DNA from: CAYWIT01 sp964458415
GTDB taxonomy: Bacteria; Pseudomonadota; Alphaproteobacteria; Micavibrionales; UBA2020
DNA: 64,000 nt
Direction of reading: 5' to 3'
Assembly: GCA_964458415.1 (NCBI GenBank)
Contig: CAYWIT010000014.1
Span: forward strand, 1-64,000
Shown here: positions 1-7,073 of the stretch, piece by piece
Layout: every line of letters starts with the position of its first letter
How positions within the stretch are numbered: position 1 is the stretch's first letter
Notes under the pieces: generated by a model
Database searches by the model: none
Told to the model about the DNA's origin: nothing
Seen by the model: the letters and a program-made list of their open reading frames with translations, nothing else
Position numbers and translations under genes: made by a program

Positions 1-91
1 GCAAGTTAATGGAAAATTCTACTTCTGAACACCTCTATTCTTAGGGGGTATTACAATTTAAATTTGATAGCTGTGGACAAGAGTGCTGCCG

Positions 92-121
92 TATCAAGCT
101 TGAAGACCGTACTATCAAGCT
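92..121. repeat. Short direct repeat beside the tRNA-Ser gene
   Basis: The 9-base word TATCAAGCT occurs at 92-100 and again at 113-121, a 21-base period. It lies just beyond the 3' end of tRNA-Ser. Integrases often bind short repeated arm sites near their attachment site, so this could be such a site, but two copies of a 9-mer may be chance. No gene is visible in 1-130. Confidence 0.3.
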
Positions 122-130
122 AGAGATAGT

Positions 131-218
131 TGGCGGACAGGGTGAGATTCGAACTCACGGAGGGTTGCCCCTCGGTGCTTTTCAAGAGCACTGCCTTAAA
201 CCACTCGGCCACCTGTCC
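131..218 (-). tRNA. tRNA-Ser(UGA)
   Basis: Read on the minus strand, the gene starts GGACAGG and ends CCTGTCC-G-CCA, giving a perfect 7-base-pair acceptor stem with encoded CCA. The anticodon arm has stem GTGCT/AGCAC and loop CTTGAAA, so the anticodon is TGA (serine, UCN codons). A long variable arm and a normal TTCGAAT T-loop are present. A promoter sits directly upstream. The gene lies downstream of an integrase on the same strand, whose far side holds a broken tRNA-Ser with the same anticodon. Confidence 0.97.
179..187. repeat. Candidate attachment-site core (left copy)
   Basis: TTTTCAAGA covers the anticodon loop of the intact tRNA-Ser and recurs at 1718-1726 inside the broken tRNA-Ser. 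The two copies are 1,539 bases apart and bracket the integrase gene. Because both are serine tRNAs with the same anticodon, the match could be family resemblance rather than an att duplication. Confidence 0.4.
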
Positions 219-235
219 AATTTTTATCGGTATTA

Positions 236-264
236 TTTATAATCGTAAAAAGTCATTATTTCAA
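236..264 (-). promoter_or_regulatory. Promoter of tRNA-Ser(UGA)
   Basis: On the minus strand TTGAAA (259-264) and TATAAA (236-241) are separated by exactly 17 bases, and the tRNA 5' end follows 17 bases after the -10 box. The promoter lies wholly between the integrase stop and the tRNA, so the tRNA can be transcribed independently of the integrase. Confidence 0.75.
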
Positions 265-273
265 GCCACTTAC

Positions 274-1539
274 TTATGATTTTTCCTTTTCTGGCTTCTT
301 TTTTGATTTCCTGACGTTAATTGCTGAAGCATCCAGCGTATTTTTCAGGTGCGCGGCGTAAAACTGCTCGATCATTTCGACGGAAGTGCGGCAGTTTTTA
401 GCGATTTGGTAAATATCCGCGCCCTCCATCAGCCGGAGGCAAATATAGGTATGGCGGAGGCTGTAGGCCGTTCGCACGTTGCCGTCCCGGTCATGTTTCA
501 AATTCAGTTCCTCAAGGATTTCGTTCATCTGGTTGCGAGGGGTTCTGCCAAATATTTTGTCAGTCGGTTTCCCGTTATAACGTTTCTGCATCCGCTGGAA
601 GGGCAGGATTGCCCCAGTCATGCTTTTGCAATAGCCTACGCCGCGTTTGCCGCGTACTTCTATTTCCAGTAGGCGTTCGCCTGTGCCTTTGTCTGTCACG
701 ATCGTGACATCCCTGTATTCAAGGCGTCCGGCCTCGTCAGGCCGGAGTCCCGTATTCGCCATGAATAAAACGTAATCGTGTAAGTCTTCCCAAACATGCT
801 TGTATTGCGCTCTAGGAGGATTTTTTGCTTTATCCCGTGTGGCTTCATAAAGCATTTTGTATTCTTCGGGCGAAAACCATGCGCGGTGCTTCACCTTTCC
901 TGAAGTTTTATAGGGCGGTGAAATATCCGGCACGGCAGAAATCCATTCGTATCGGTGCGCCGTTTTGAGAACGAGGCGCAGGGTTACAGTTTCATGATGC
1001 AGGGTGCTACGCGAAGGTTTGCGACCTTTATAGCCATTGGTTGCACGTTGAATCCGGTATTCTTGCACAAGCCCTGCGTTGATCTCGCTGACGGACTTGT
1101 CGCCAAAGAAGGGCATCAGGTGAACATTGACGCGCATAGCGTGTTGCGCTGTCCAGTCCTTGTTCCTTTGTCCTTCTGTAATAATGCCATACTCGGCAAT
1201 GAACTTTTCAGCAGCTTCGCGGAAGGTGTGACCAGAAGAGGTGGCCTGTTCTTTTACGTGTGGGGGAGGGGCTACCGTGGTGACGGTCGTCTCTGGCTTC
1301 ATACCGAATTTGTTCAGAAGGCGGTAAACGCGGCTGTGTTGCTGGCGGCGGCTAGCGTCCACGTAGGCCGCCATATACCATTCCCGTGCAAATTCTTTTG
1401 CCATAGTCAGACTTGTGGATTTTGTTGAAATTCGGTGGTTCTTGCCGTCAATAAAAGTAGAGCACTGCCAGTATTTGCTGTTCTCGCGTTTATAGACGTT
1501 TACCTTACCATCCATGAAGCTGTGTGTTTCTGTCGTCAT
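274..1539 (-). CDS. Tyrosine recombinase / tRNA-associated integrase
   Basis: This is a site-specific integrase of about 421 residues that would cut and rejoin DNA at att sites through a 3'-phosphotyrosine link. An N-terminal arm/SAM-like core-binding half (to about residue 230) precedes a C-terminal catalytic domain with the first arginine in NTGLRPDEA, box II SLRHTYICLRL (Arg about 362) and the nucleophile in EQFYAAH (Tyr about 394). The usual His three residues before the box II Arg reads Tyr here, and the LGH position reads NCR. I believe some alphaproteobacterial integrases vary in the same way. The ATG at 1539 is preferred over an upstream TTG at 1602; AGGAG lies 12 bases before it. The severed tRNA-Ser immediately upstream marks it as the integrase of an element inserted there. 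No excisionase or cargo is visible up to position 1. Confidence 0.9.
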   Translation of the reverse strand: MTTETHSFMDGKVNVYKRENSKYWQCSTFIDGKNHRISTKSTSLTMAKEFAREWYMAAYVDASRRQQHSRVYRLLNKFGMKPETTVTTVAPPPHVKEQATSSGHTFREAAEKFIAEYGIITEGQRNKDWTAQHAMRVNVHLMPFFGDKSVSEINAGLVQEYRIQRATNGYKGRKPSRSTLHHETVTLRLVLKTAHRYEWISAVPDISPPYKTSGKVKHRAWFSPEEYKMLYEATRDKAKNPPRAQYKHVWEDLHDYVLFMANTGLRPDEAGRLEYRDVTIVTDKGTGERLLEIEVRGKRGVGYCKSMTGAILPFQRMQKRYNGKPTDKIFGRTPRNQMNEILEELNLKHDRDGNVRTAYSLRHTYICLRLMEGADIYQIAKNCRTSVEMIEQFYAAHLKNTLDASAINVRKSKKKPEKEKS

Positions 1540-1716
1540 TAGTTTTTTAAACTCCTGACATGTTCCTGTGTAAAAAATGTGTAAGTCGAACTCACCAGAC
1601 AAAAAAACTGGTGCGTTAATACTGTGTAACGTATGTGTAAGTATATTATAGAAAAGTTAAAAAACTTATCTATTTGATATATTATGATAATTTGATTGTG
1701 CGTTATGGTATTAGTG

Positions 1717-1757
1717 GTTTTCAAGACTAGTGCCTTAAACCGCTCGGCCACTCTTCC
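1717..1757 (-). pseudogene. Severed 5' half of a second tRNA-Ser(UGA)
   Basis: The minus strand reads a normal tRNA-Ser from its 5' base (GGAAGAG acceptor strand, D arm GCCGAGCGG, anticodon-stem CTAGT, loop CTTGAAA with anticodon TGA). It stops matching two bases into the 3' side of the anticodon stem (ACCAC where ACTAG is needed). No variable arm, T arm or CCTCTTCC-type 3' acceptor strand follows. A break at the anticodon loop right beside an integrase is what tRNA-targeted insertion leaves. The acceptor strand differs at three positions from the intact tRNA-Ser at 131-218, so the two are different genes and not simply one gene cut in two. Confidence 0.85.
1718..1726. repeat. Candidate attachment-site core (right copy)
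   Basis: TTTTCAAGA over the anticodon loop of the broken tRNA-Ser, directly repeated at 179-187. Homology to a tRNA gene ends at this word, which is where strand exchange would be expected. Confidence 0.45.
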
Positions 1758-1774
1758 ATAGCGCAACGAAGCGA

Positions 1775-1803
1775 ACCTTAGCAGTCTCCACGGTGCCTTT
1801 CAA
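1775..1803 (-). promoter_or_regulatory. Leftover promoter of the broken tRNA-Ser
   Basis: On the minus strand TTGAAA (1798-1803), a 17-base spacer and TAAGGT (1775-1780) precede the severed tRNA by 17 bases, the same geometry as the promoter of the intact tRNA-Ser. The -10 box is weak. If active it would now read through the tRNA stub into the integrase gene about 180 bases downstream. Confidence 0.45.
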
Positions 1804-1867
1804 CAAGAAGTGCTATCAGAATCAAGCGCTTTCAGATAATCTTGTACAAGGAACATTGGGGGCGAGA

Positions 1868-2881
1868 TTGTTCAAAAAATTACTCTTTGTGTCGGGCATC
1901 GTTGTCGTGGCCTTGTTCTCTTCTCGAGGACAGGCGGCGACGGGTGATTTTGGTAAATGGTTGAAAGAGTTAAGGGTAGAGGCGCGGCAAAAGGGGATCT
2001 CTCAGGAGGTTATTGCCGAGGCGCTGCCGGATAGCCTGAGGCCGATAGAAAAAATCATCCAGCTGGACAGAAAACAGCCAGAAAAAACAAAATCATTCGA
2101 CGCTTACTTAAACCAGATTGTAAGCAAAGACAGGATACTCATGGGGAAGGCGAAGATCGATCGCTATCGCCCTGTTTTGTCTGATGTTTCGTCAAAATAC
2201 AACGTGGATAAAGAGGCTATCGTTGCCCTTTGGGGGATCGAGACGAATTTTGGCCAGAATACCGGCAGTTATGACGTTATTAACGCGCTGGCGACCTTGG
2301 CCTATGATGGGCGGCGCAGTGCTTATTTTCGGGAAGAGCTGTTCAAGGCACTACGCATTCTTGACGAAAATCATATCCGCCATGCGGACATGAAGGGGTC
2401 GTGGGCGGGCGCAATGGGGCAGAGCCAGTTTATGCCTTCAAGTTTTTTGCGCTTTGCGGTCGATCATGATGCCGATGGGCGACGGGATATCTGGACAACA
2501 GAAGCGGATGTTTTTGCCTCTGCTGCCAATTATCTGGCGCAGAATGGCTGGAAAGCAGGAGCGCCTTGGGGCAGGAAAGTAAAGCTGACCAAGCCCATTG
2601 ACGCTGGCTTGATGGGGGTTTCTATAAAAAAGCCGTTGCAATTCTGGCATGATGCGGGGGTTAGATTACAGAGTGGTGAGGCAGTGCCGTTTGAAGGGGC
2701 ATATCAGGCTTCACTGGTTCAGCCCGGGGGTACGGGCATGGCTGCATATATAGTATATGACAACTATAGGACAATCATGGCATGGAATAAATCAATCTAT
2801 TTTGCCACAGCTGTAGGAACCCTTGCGGATAGCCTGAAAGATCACGGCGGTTCCGGGCGTGCTGTTGTTCCCAATGGGTAA
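1868..2881 (+). CDS. mltB: Lytic murein transglycosylase, MltB/SLT_2 family
   Basis: A secreted enzyme that cleaves the MurNAc-GlcNAc bond of peptidoglycan to give 1,6-anhydro ends. The catalytic glutamate sits in ALWGIETNFG. The family blocks WAGAMGQSQFMPSSF and DHDADGRRDIW follow. A TTG start at 1868 is preferred: it is preceded by GGGGG and gives a compact signal peptide (FKKLLFVSGIVVVALF, cleavage near GQA-ATG). A longer GTG start at 1793 would add 25 unlike residues, lacks a ribosome site and overlaps the tRNA promoter. No lipobox is seen, so it is probably a soluble periplasmic form rather than a lipoprotein. The RlpA and PBP5-type genes downstream make this a cell-wall remodelling group. 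Confidence 0.88.
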   Translation: MFKKLLFVSGIVVVALFSSRGQAATGDFGKWLKELRVEARQKGISQEVIAEALPDSLRPIEKIIQLDRKQPEKTKSFDAYLNQIVSKDRILMGKAKIDRYRPVLSDVSSKYNVDKEAIVALWGIETNFGQNTGSYDVINALATLAYDGRRSAYFREELFKALRILDENHIRHADMKGSWAGAMGQSQFMPSSFLRFAVDHDADGRRDIWTTEADVFASAANYLAQNGWKAGAPWGRKVKLTKPIDAGLMGVSIKKPLQFWHDAGVRLQSGEAVPFEGAYQASLVQPGGTGMAAYIVYDNYRTIMAWNKSIYFATAVGTLADSLKDHGGSGRAVVPNG

Positions 2882-2955
2882 AAATCTGGCTTTTAGGAAG
2901 TAAAATCGGTATCCTGCAGGGGCTCATATCTTTGCTGGAATAGAAAGGATTTCTT

Positions 2956-4041
2956 ATGGTTTTCGGGCATCGTATCGCGCCGCTGGCTTTCTTGCTTGTT
3001 GCCGTTTTTCTGCTTTCCGGTTGTGCCGAAACGCAGTTTGTTTCTCATTACGCTAAAAAACTTCCATGGCCGGGGACGCAGGAAAGCGCGGGGTCTTACA
3101 AGGTGGGCAATCCTTACAAGGTGGAGAACGTCTGGTATTACCCCGAGGAAAGTTATGATTTCACTGAAACGGGTATTGCATCGTGGTATGGTCCAAATTT
3201 TCACGGCAAGAGAACGGCCAATGGAGAAATCTACGATAAGAACGAGCTTACCGCCGCGCATAGAACGCTGCAAATGCCGTCTCTGGTGCGTGTGACCAAT
3301 CTTGAAAATGGTCGTTCGGTCGTGCTACGGGTGAATGATCGGGGGCCTTTCAAGCGTGGACGGGTCATTGATGTGTCGCAACGTGCTGCGGATCTTCTTG
3401 ATTTCAGGAATAAAGGAACGGCGCGTGTCCGTGTTCAGGTATTGTCCCAGGAAAGCCGTCAGATAGCCGAAGCGGCGCGGCGCGGATTGGATACATCGCG
3501 CATTACTTTGGCGGATTTGCGGCGTATGGAGACGACGACGGGAACGCCGCGTCAGACAACGCCTGCGGCCTATACCGGCAAGCCTGTGCGGGTGGCGGCA
3601 CTGGAAACGGCAAATGATGCATTGCCTGAAAGTCTGCAAACACCCACAATCACGGTCGAAGAACTTTCGTCTGCGCCAAAGTCCTCGACGTGGGGGCGTT
3701 CAGGGAGCACGCAGTCTGCCCCGCGCGCGGAGAGTCCTGATATGACCGGGGGGCATCTTCATGCCGGACGCTTTATGCCAGAGCCCGTTGTCACGCAGGA
3801 ACCTGTAACGCCAACGGGTATATTTGTTCAGGCGGGATCTTTTACGGTCTATCAGAATGCTGAAAACATCAAGCGGCAGTTTAGTAGTTTAGCCCCTGTT
3901 ACGATCGAGCCGGTTACGGTCAAGGGACGCCAGTTTTATCGTGTAAAAATCGGGCCGATTGCGACGGTGGAGCGGGCGGACATGATTTTGGATGAAGTCG
4001 TCCGTGCCGGAAACGGTACCGCAAAAGTGATCAAACGCTGA
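2956..4041 (+). CDS. rlpA: RlpA-family septal lipoprotein with SPOR domain
   Basis: RlpA proteins are outer-membrane lipoproteins that bind or cleave denuded glycan strands at the division septum. The N-terminus is a lipoprotein signal ending in lipobox LLSGC (Cys23). A double-psi beta-barrel domain follows (about 75-165) with GIASWYGPNFHGKRTANGE, AAHRTLQMPS and VNDRGPF; the Asp and His of the transglycosylase form are present. A low-complexity linker leads to a C-terminal SPOR domain (about 283-361, starting IFVQAGSF) that targets septal peptidoglycan. AAAGGA lies six bases before the ATG. The dacA-type gene follows after 21 bases, probably in one operon. Confidence 0.93.
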   Translation: MVFGHRIAPLAFLLVAVFLLSGCAETQFVSHYAKKLPWPGTQESAGSYKVGNPYKVENVWYYPEESYDFTETGIASWYGPNFHGKRTANGEIYDKNELTAAHRTLQMPSLVRVTNLENGRSVVLRVNDRGPFKRGRVIDVSQRAADLLDFRNKGTARVRVQVLSQESRQIAEAARRGLDTSRITLADLRRMETTTGTPRQTTPAAYTGKPVRVAALETANDALPESLQTPTITVEELSSAPKSSTWGRSGSTQSAPRAESPDMTGGHLHAGRFMPEPVVTQEPVTPTGIFVQAGSFTVYQNAENIKRQFSSLAPVTIEPVTVKGRQFYRVKIGPIATVERADMILDEVVRAGNGTAKVIKR

Positions 4042-4062
4042 CAATAGATAACGGAGAATAAA

Positions 4063-5196
4063 ATGAAGAAAGCCCTTTTTGCGGCGCTTGTTGCTTTGTG
4101 TGTGGCGTTTCCGGCTGTTGTGAGGGCGGAAAGCATCGAGACGATTGCTAAAAGCGTCATTCTGGTGGATGCAGAAACAGGAACGATTTTGCTCGATAAA
4201 GACGGGGGCAGCCGCATGCCGACATCGTCAATGAGCAAGACCATGACTATGTATCTTGTTTTTGATGCTCTCAAACAGGGGCGGTTTTCCCTTGATGATA
4301 AACTGACCATCAGCGAAAAGGCATGGCGCATGCAGGGGTCGAAAATGTTCATCAAGGTCGGCGATAGTGTACGTGTCGAAGACCTTATTCGCGGGGTTAT
4401 CATTCAGTCTGGTAATGATGCCGCGGTGGCTCTGGCAGAAGGGCTAGGCGGAACAGAAGAGGCTTTTGCAGAGGCCATGAATGTGCGTGCAAAAGAGATT
4501 GGACTGACAAATAGCCATTTCATGAATGCAACGGGGTGGCCGGATCCGGATCATTATTCGACACCGCGGGATCTGGCCGTTCTCGCCTATCGCATCGTGA
4601 CGGATTTCCCCGAGTATTACCATTATTTCTCGGAAAAGGAATTCACCTACAACAAGATACGTCAGCAGAACAGGGATCCGCTATTGGGGCGGTTGCCCGG
4701 CGCGGATGGCATGAAAACAGGCCATACCGAGATTGGCGGGTACGGCATGATCGGCACGGCGCTGCGCGAGGGTCGTCGGTTGATTCTTGTCGAAAACGGC
4801 CTTGCCAGTGAAAAGGATCGTGCGGATGAAGCTGCTCGTCTGCTGGAATGGGGCTTTCGTAATTTTGAAAATAAAAAACTGGTTTCAAAAGGGCTTGAAA
4901 TTGACAGCGCGGATGTCTGGCTCGGTGAAAAGGCGCAGGTGCCGCTGGTGGCGGCGGATGATTTAAAGGTCGTTTTGCCTCGCACCAGAAAAGCGGAAAT
5001 AAAAATGACCGTTAAATATTTAGCGCCGCTTAAAGCGCCAGTAAAAAAAGGTGATGTTGCGGGGAGCCTGAAAATTGAAATACCTGCTCAGCAGCCGATT
5101 GAAATGAACTTGCTGGCTGGCGAGGCCGTGGAGCGCAAAGGCCTGTTCGGTCGCGTCAAGGATCGTGTCGGTTATTTGCTGATGGGTACTTATTGA
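4063..5196 (+). CDS. dacA: D-alanyl-D-alanine carboxypeptidase (PBP5/6 type)
   Basis: A periplasmic serine enzyme that removes the terminal D-Ala from peptidoglycan pentapeptides. After a Sec signal (MKKALFAALVALCVAF, cleavage near VRA-ES) come the three penicillin-binding motifs: SMSK (Ser56, Lys59), SGN in IIQSGNDAAV, and KTG in MKTGHT. The C-terminal beta domain and a terminal amphipathic stretch (GRVKDRVGYLLMG) match PBP5-like proteins that sit on the inner membrane. Ribosome site GGAGA precedes the ATG. The stop overlaps the region just before tmk, so translation of the two may be linked. Confidence 0.93.
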   Translation: MKKALFAALVALCVAFPAVVRAESIETIAKSVILVDAETGTILLDKDGGSRMPTSSMSKTMTMYLVFDALKQGRFSLDDKLTISEKAWRMQGSKMFIKVGDSVRVEDLIRGVIIQSGNDAAVALAEGLGGTEEAFAEAMNVRAKEIGLTNSHFMNATGWPDPDHYSTPRDLAVLAYRIVTDFPEYYHYFSEKEFTYNKIRQQNRDPLLGRLPGADGMKTGHTEIGGYGMIGTALREGRRLILVENGLASEKDRADEAARLLEWGFRNFENKKLVSKGLEIDSADVWLGEKAQVPLVAADDLKVVLPRTRKAEIKMTVKYLAPLKAPVKKGDVAGSLKIEIPAQQPIEMNLLAGEAVERKGLFGRVKDRVGYLLMGTY

Positions 5197-5198
5197 TC

Positions 5199-5870
5199 AT
5201 GAAGACGGGTGTTTTCATTACGCTGGAAGGTGGCGAAGGGACGGGTAAAAGCACGCAGATCAAGCTTTTGCATCAGGCGCTCGCTGCCTCTGGCGTCACG
5301 GCGCTCATGACACGGGAGCCGGGCGGCACTGATCAGGCCGAGCGTATTCGCGGATTGCTGACGCAGCGGGATTCGGGCGTGTTTGATCCTATGACGGAAG
5401 CCTTGTTACTGTTCGCGGCAAGGCGCGAGCATCTGGTTCATAAAATCTGGCCGGCGCTTGAAAGGGGGGAGTGGGTTATCTCGGACCGTTTTGCGGATTC
5501 GACCCGTGCCTTTCAGGGCTATGGCATGGGTCTTGACAGGGCGGTGATCGAGACGCTTTATAAAATTGTGGCCGGTGATTTTCAGCCTGATTTAACTTTT
5601 GTTCTTGATATAGATCCGGAGGCCGGACTGAACCGTTCCCTGAAGCAGTTGAGCACCACTGCCGATAAAACGGAGTCGACGGAAGACAGATATGAGCGCA
5701 TGGGACTGGCTTTTCACCAGCGCCTCAGGAGCGGGTTCCTGGAAATTGCGAAAGCCTGTCCGGAACGCTGTATTGTTATCGATGCGGCGCAAGATATCCC
5801 GTCTATTCATCGCCAGATGGCACAGACGGTAACGCAACGTTTTGGCATCGTCGTGAAAGAGGCTGCGTAA
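5199..5870 (+). CDS. tmk: Thymidylate kinase
   Basis: Phosphorylates dTMP to dTDP with ATP, an essential step in dTTP synthesis. The P-loop GGEGTGKST is at residues 10-18 and the DRx motif in ISDRFADS; REPGGTDQAERIR is the dTMP-binding segment. At 223 residues it has the family length. The ATG at 5199 is taken as the start, two bases after the dacA stop; a TTG six bases earlier is possible. The stop TAA shares its last base with the ATG of holB, an arrangement common in proteobacteria. Confidence 0.95.
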   Translation: MKTGVFITLEGGEGTGKSTQIKLLHQALAASGVTALMTREPGGTDQAERIRGLLTQRDSGVFDPMTEALLLFAARREHLVHKIWPALERGEWVISDRFADSTRAFQGYGMGLDRAVIETLYKIVAGDFQPDLTFVLDIDPEAGLNRSLKQLSTTADKTESTEDRYERMGLAFHQRLRSGFLEIAKACPERCIVIDAAQDIPSIHRQMAQTVTQRFGIVVKEAA

Positions 5871-7057
5871 TGGCGGGATTGTTCGATGACGATATTCTGT
5901 CCGATGGTATCGAATTTGACGTCGATGCCTTATCGGGGGATGCGCCGGAAGTGACGGAGGCGGAGAACCTGACGCCACGCACCATGCCTGATCTTGTCGG
6001 ACATGAAGGTGCGGAGAAAGCTTTGTTAAGCGACTTTAATGCCGGACGCATGCCGCATGCCGTTATTCTGGCCGGGGCGGCAGGTATTGGCAAGGCAACG
6101 CTGGCTTATCGTCTGGCCCGTTTTCTGTTGGCGCAGGGCGAAGAAGACGCCGGAGCGGGAATGTTCGGCGCGGCGCCCAAACCGGAGAGCCTTTATATCG
6201 CACCGGAACATCCTGTTTTCCGGCGTGTGGCTTCGGGGGGGCATGCTGACCTTCTGACAGTCGAGCGCGAAATGGACGAGAAAAAGGGGCGGCTGAAAAC
6301 AGAAATTTCTGTAGAGGCGGTCAGGCGTATTAATCCCTTCCTGCGCAGGACGGCGGCGGAGGGGGGCTGGCGTGTTGTGATTGTGGATAGCGCTGAATAC
6401 CTGAATCGCAGCAGCCAGAACGCCTTGTTGAAGATACTCGAAGAACCGCCGTCAAAAACCGTATTGATCCTGACAACCTCGCAGCCAGGCGGATTTTTAC
6501 CTACAATTCGTTCGCGCTGCCGCATGGTGCATTTGGACGTATTGTCCGAGCCCTCTATTCTAACGCTGTTGGAGCGTTTTGCGCCGGGGCTGTCAAGCGT
6601 GGACAAGGCAGCTTTGGCGCGGTTGGCAGAAGGGAGCCTTGGCAAGGCGCTTCGTTTTCACGCGGAAAAAGGCCTCGTTCTTTATCGGGATTTGTTGGGG
6701 GTCGTGGACGCTTTGCCTGAAATGGATATTGTCAAGGTGCATGATCTTTCTGAAAAGCTGGGTAAGGCGGGGGCGGAGCTGGCCTATGAAACTGCCTGTG
6801 AAATCCTGTCAGCATGGTGCGTGCGGCAAACGCGGGCGCAGGCGCGCGGACATGTCTTGCAGGACATATTGCCGGGGGATACGCTGATTTTTCAAAAATG
6901 GGCAGAGATATACCCGCCTCGGCACTTTCTGGATACGGCGGAAAAGCTGACGCAGCTTTTCTTGCAGGGAGACCAGTACAATCTGGACAAGAGAAGAATT
7001 CTAATGAGCGCTTTCCTGATGCTGCAAAAACCGGACTATCAGGGATTGAGTGTATAA
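5870..7057 (+). CDS. holB: DNA polymerase III subunit delta'
   Basis: Delta' is the stator of the clamp-loader complex that opens the beta sliding clamp. The AAA+ domain carries a P-loop-like AGAAGIGKATLAYRLARFL (about residues 67-85), the Walker B/sensor region VVIVDSAEYLNRSSQNALLK, and the SRC arginine-finger motif in PTIRSRCRMVH. The cysteines of the zinc module found in gamma-proteobacterial HolB are missing. Overlaps tmk by one base (TAATG) and is followed at once by metG, giving a tmk-holB-metG-tatD-hydrolase operon, a standard bacterial order. Confidence 0.93.
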   Translation: MAGLFDDDILSDGIEFDVDALSGDAPEVTEAENLTPRTMPDLVGHEGAEKALLSDFNAGRMPHAVILAGAAGIGKATLAYRLARFLLAQGEEDAGAGMFGAAPKPESLYIAPEHPVFRRVASGGHADLLTVEREMDEKKGRLKTEISVEAVRRINPFLRRTAAEGGWRVVIVDSAEYLNRSSQNALLKILEEPPSKTVLILTTSQPGGFLPTIRSRCRMVHLDVLSEPSILTLLERFAPGLSSVDKAALARLAEGSLGKALRFHAEKGLVLYRDLLGVVDALPEMDIVKVHDLSEKLGKAGAELAYETACEILSAWCVRQTRAQARGHVLQDILPGDTLIFQKWAEIYPPRHFLDTAEKLTQLFLQGDQYNLDKRRILMSAFLMLQKPDYQGLSV

Positions 7058-7073
7058 CAAGGAAATGAAAACG

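Noticed and set aside
179..1726. A complete 1.54-kb integrase-only element with perfect attL/attR
   Set aside because: The two flanking tRNA-Ser sequences differ in the acceptor stem and anticodon stem, so they cannot be simply the two products of one recombination; kept only as a possibility.
1539..1766. Short minus-strand open frame starting MRYGRVAERFKALVLKT
   Set aside because: It is the translation of the broken tRNA-Ser, a well-known false protein.
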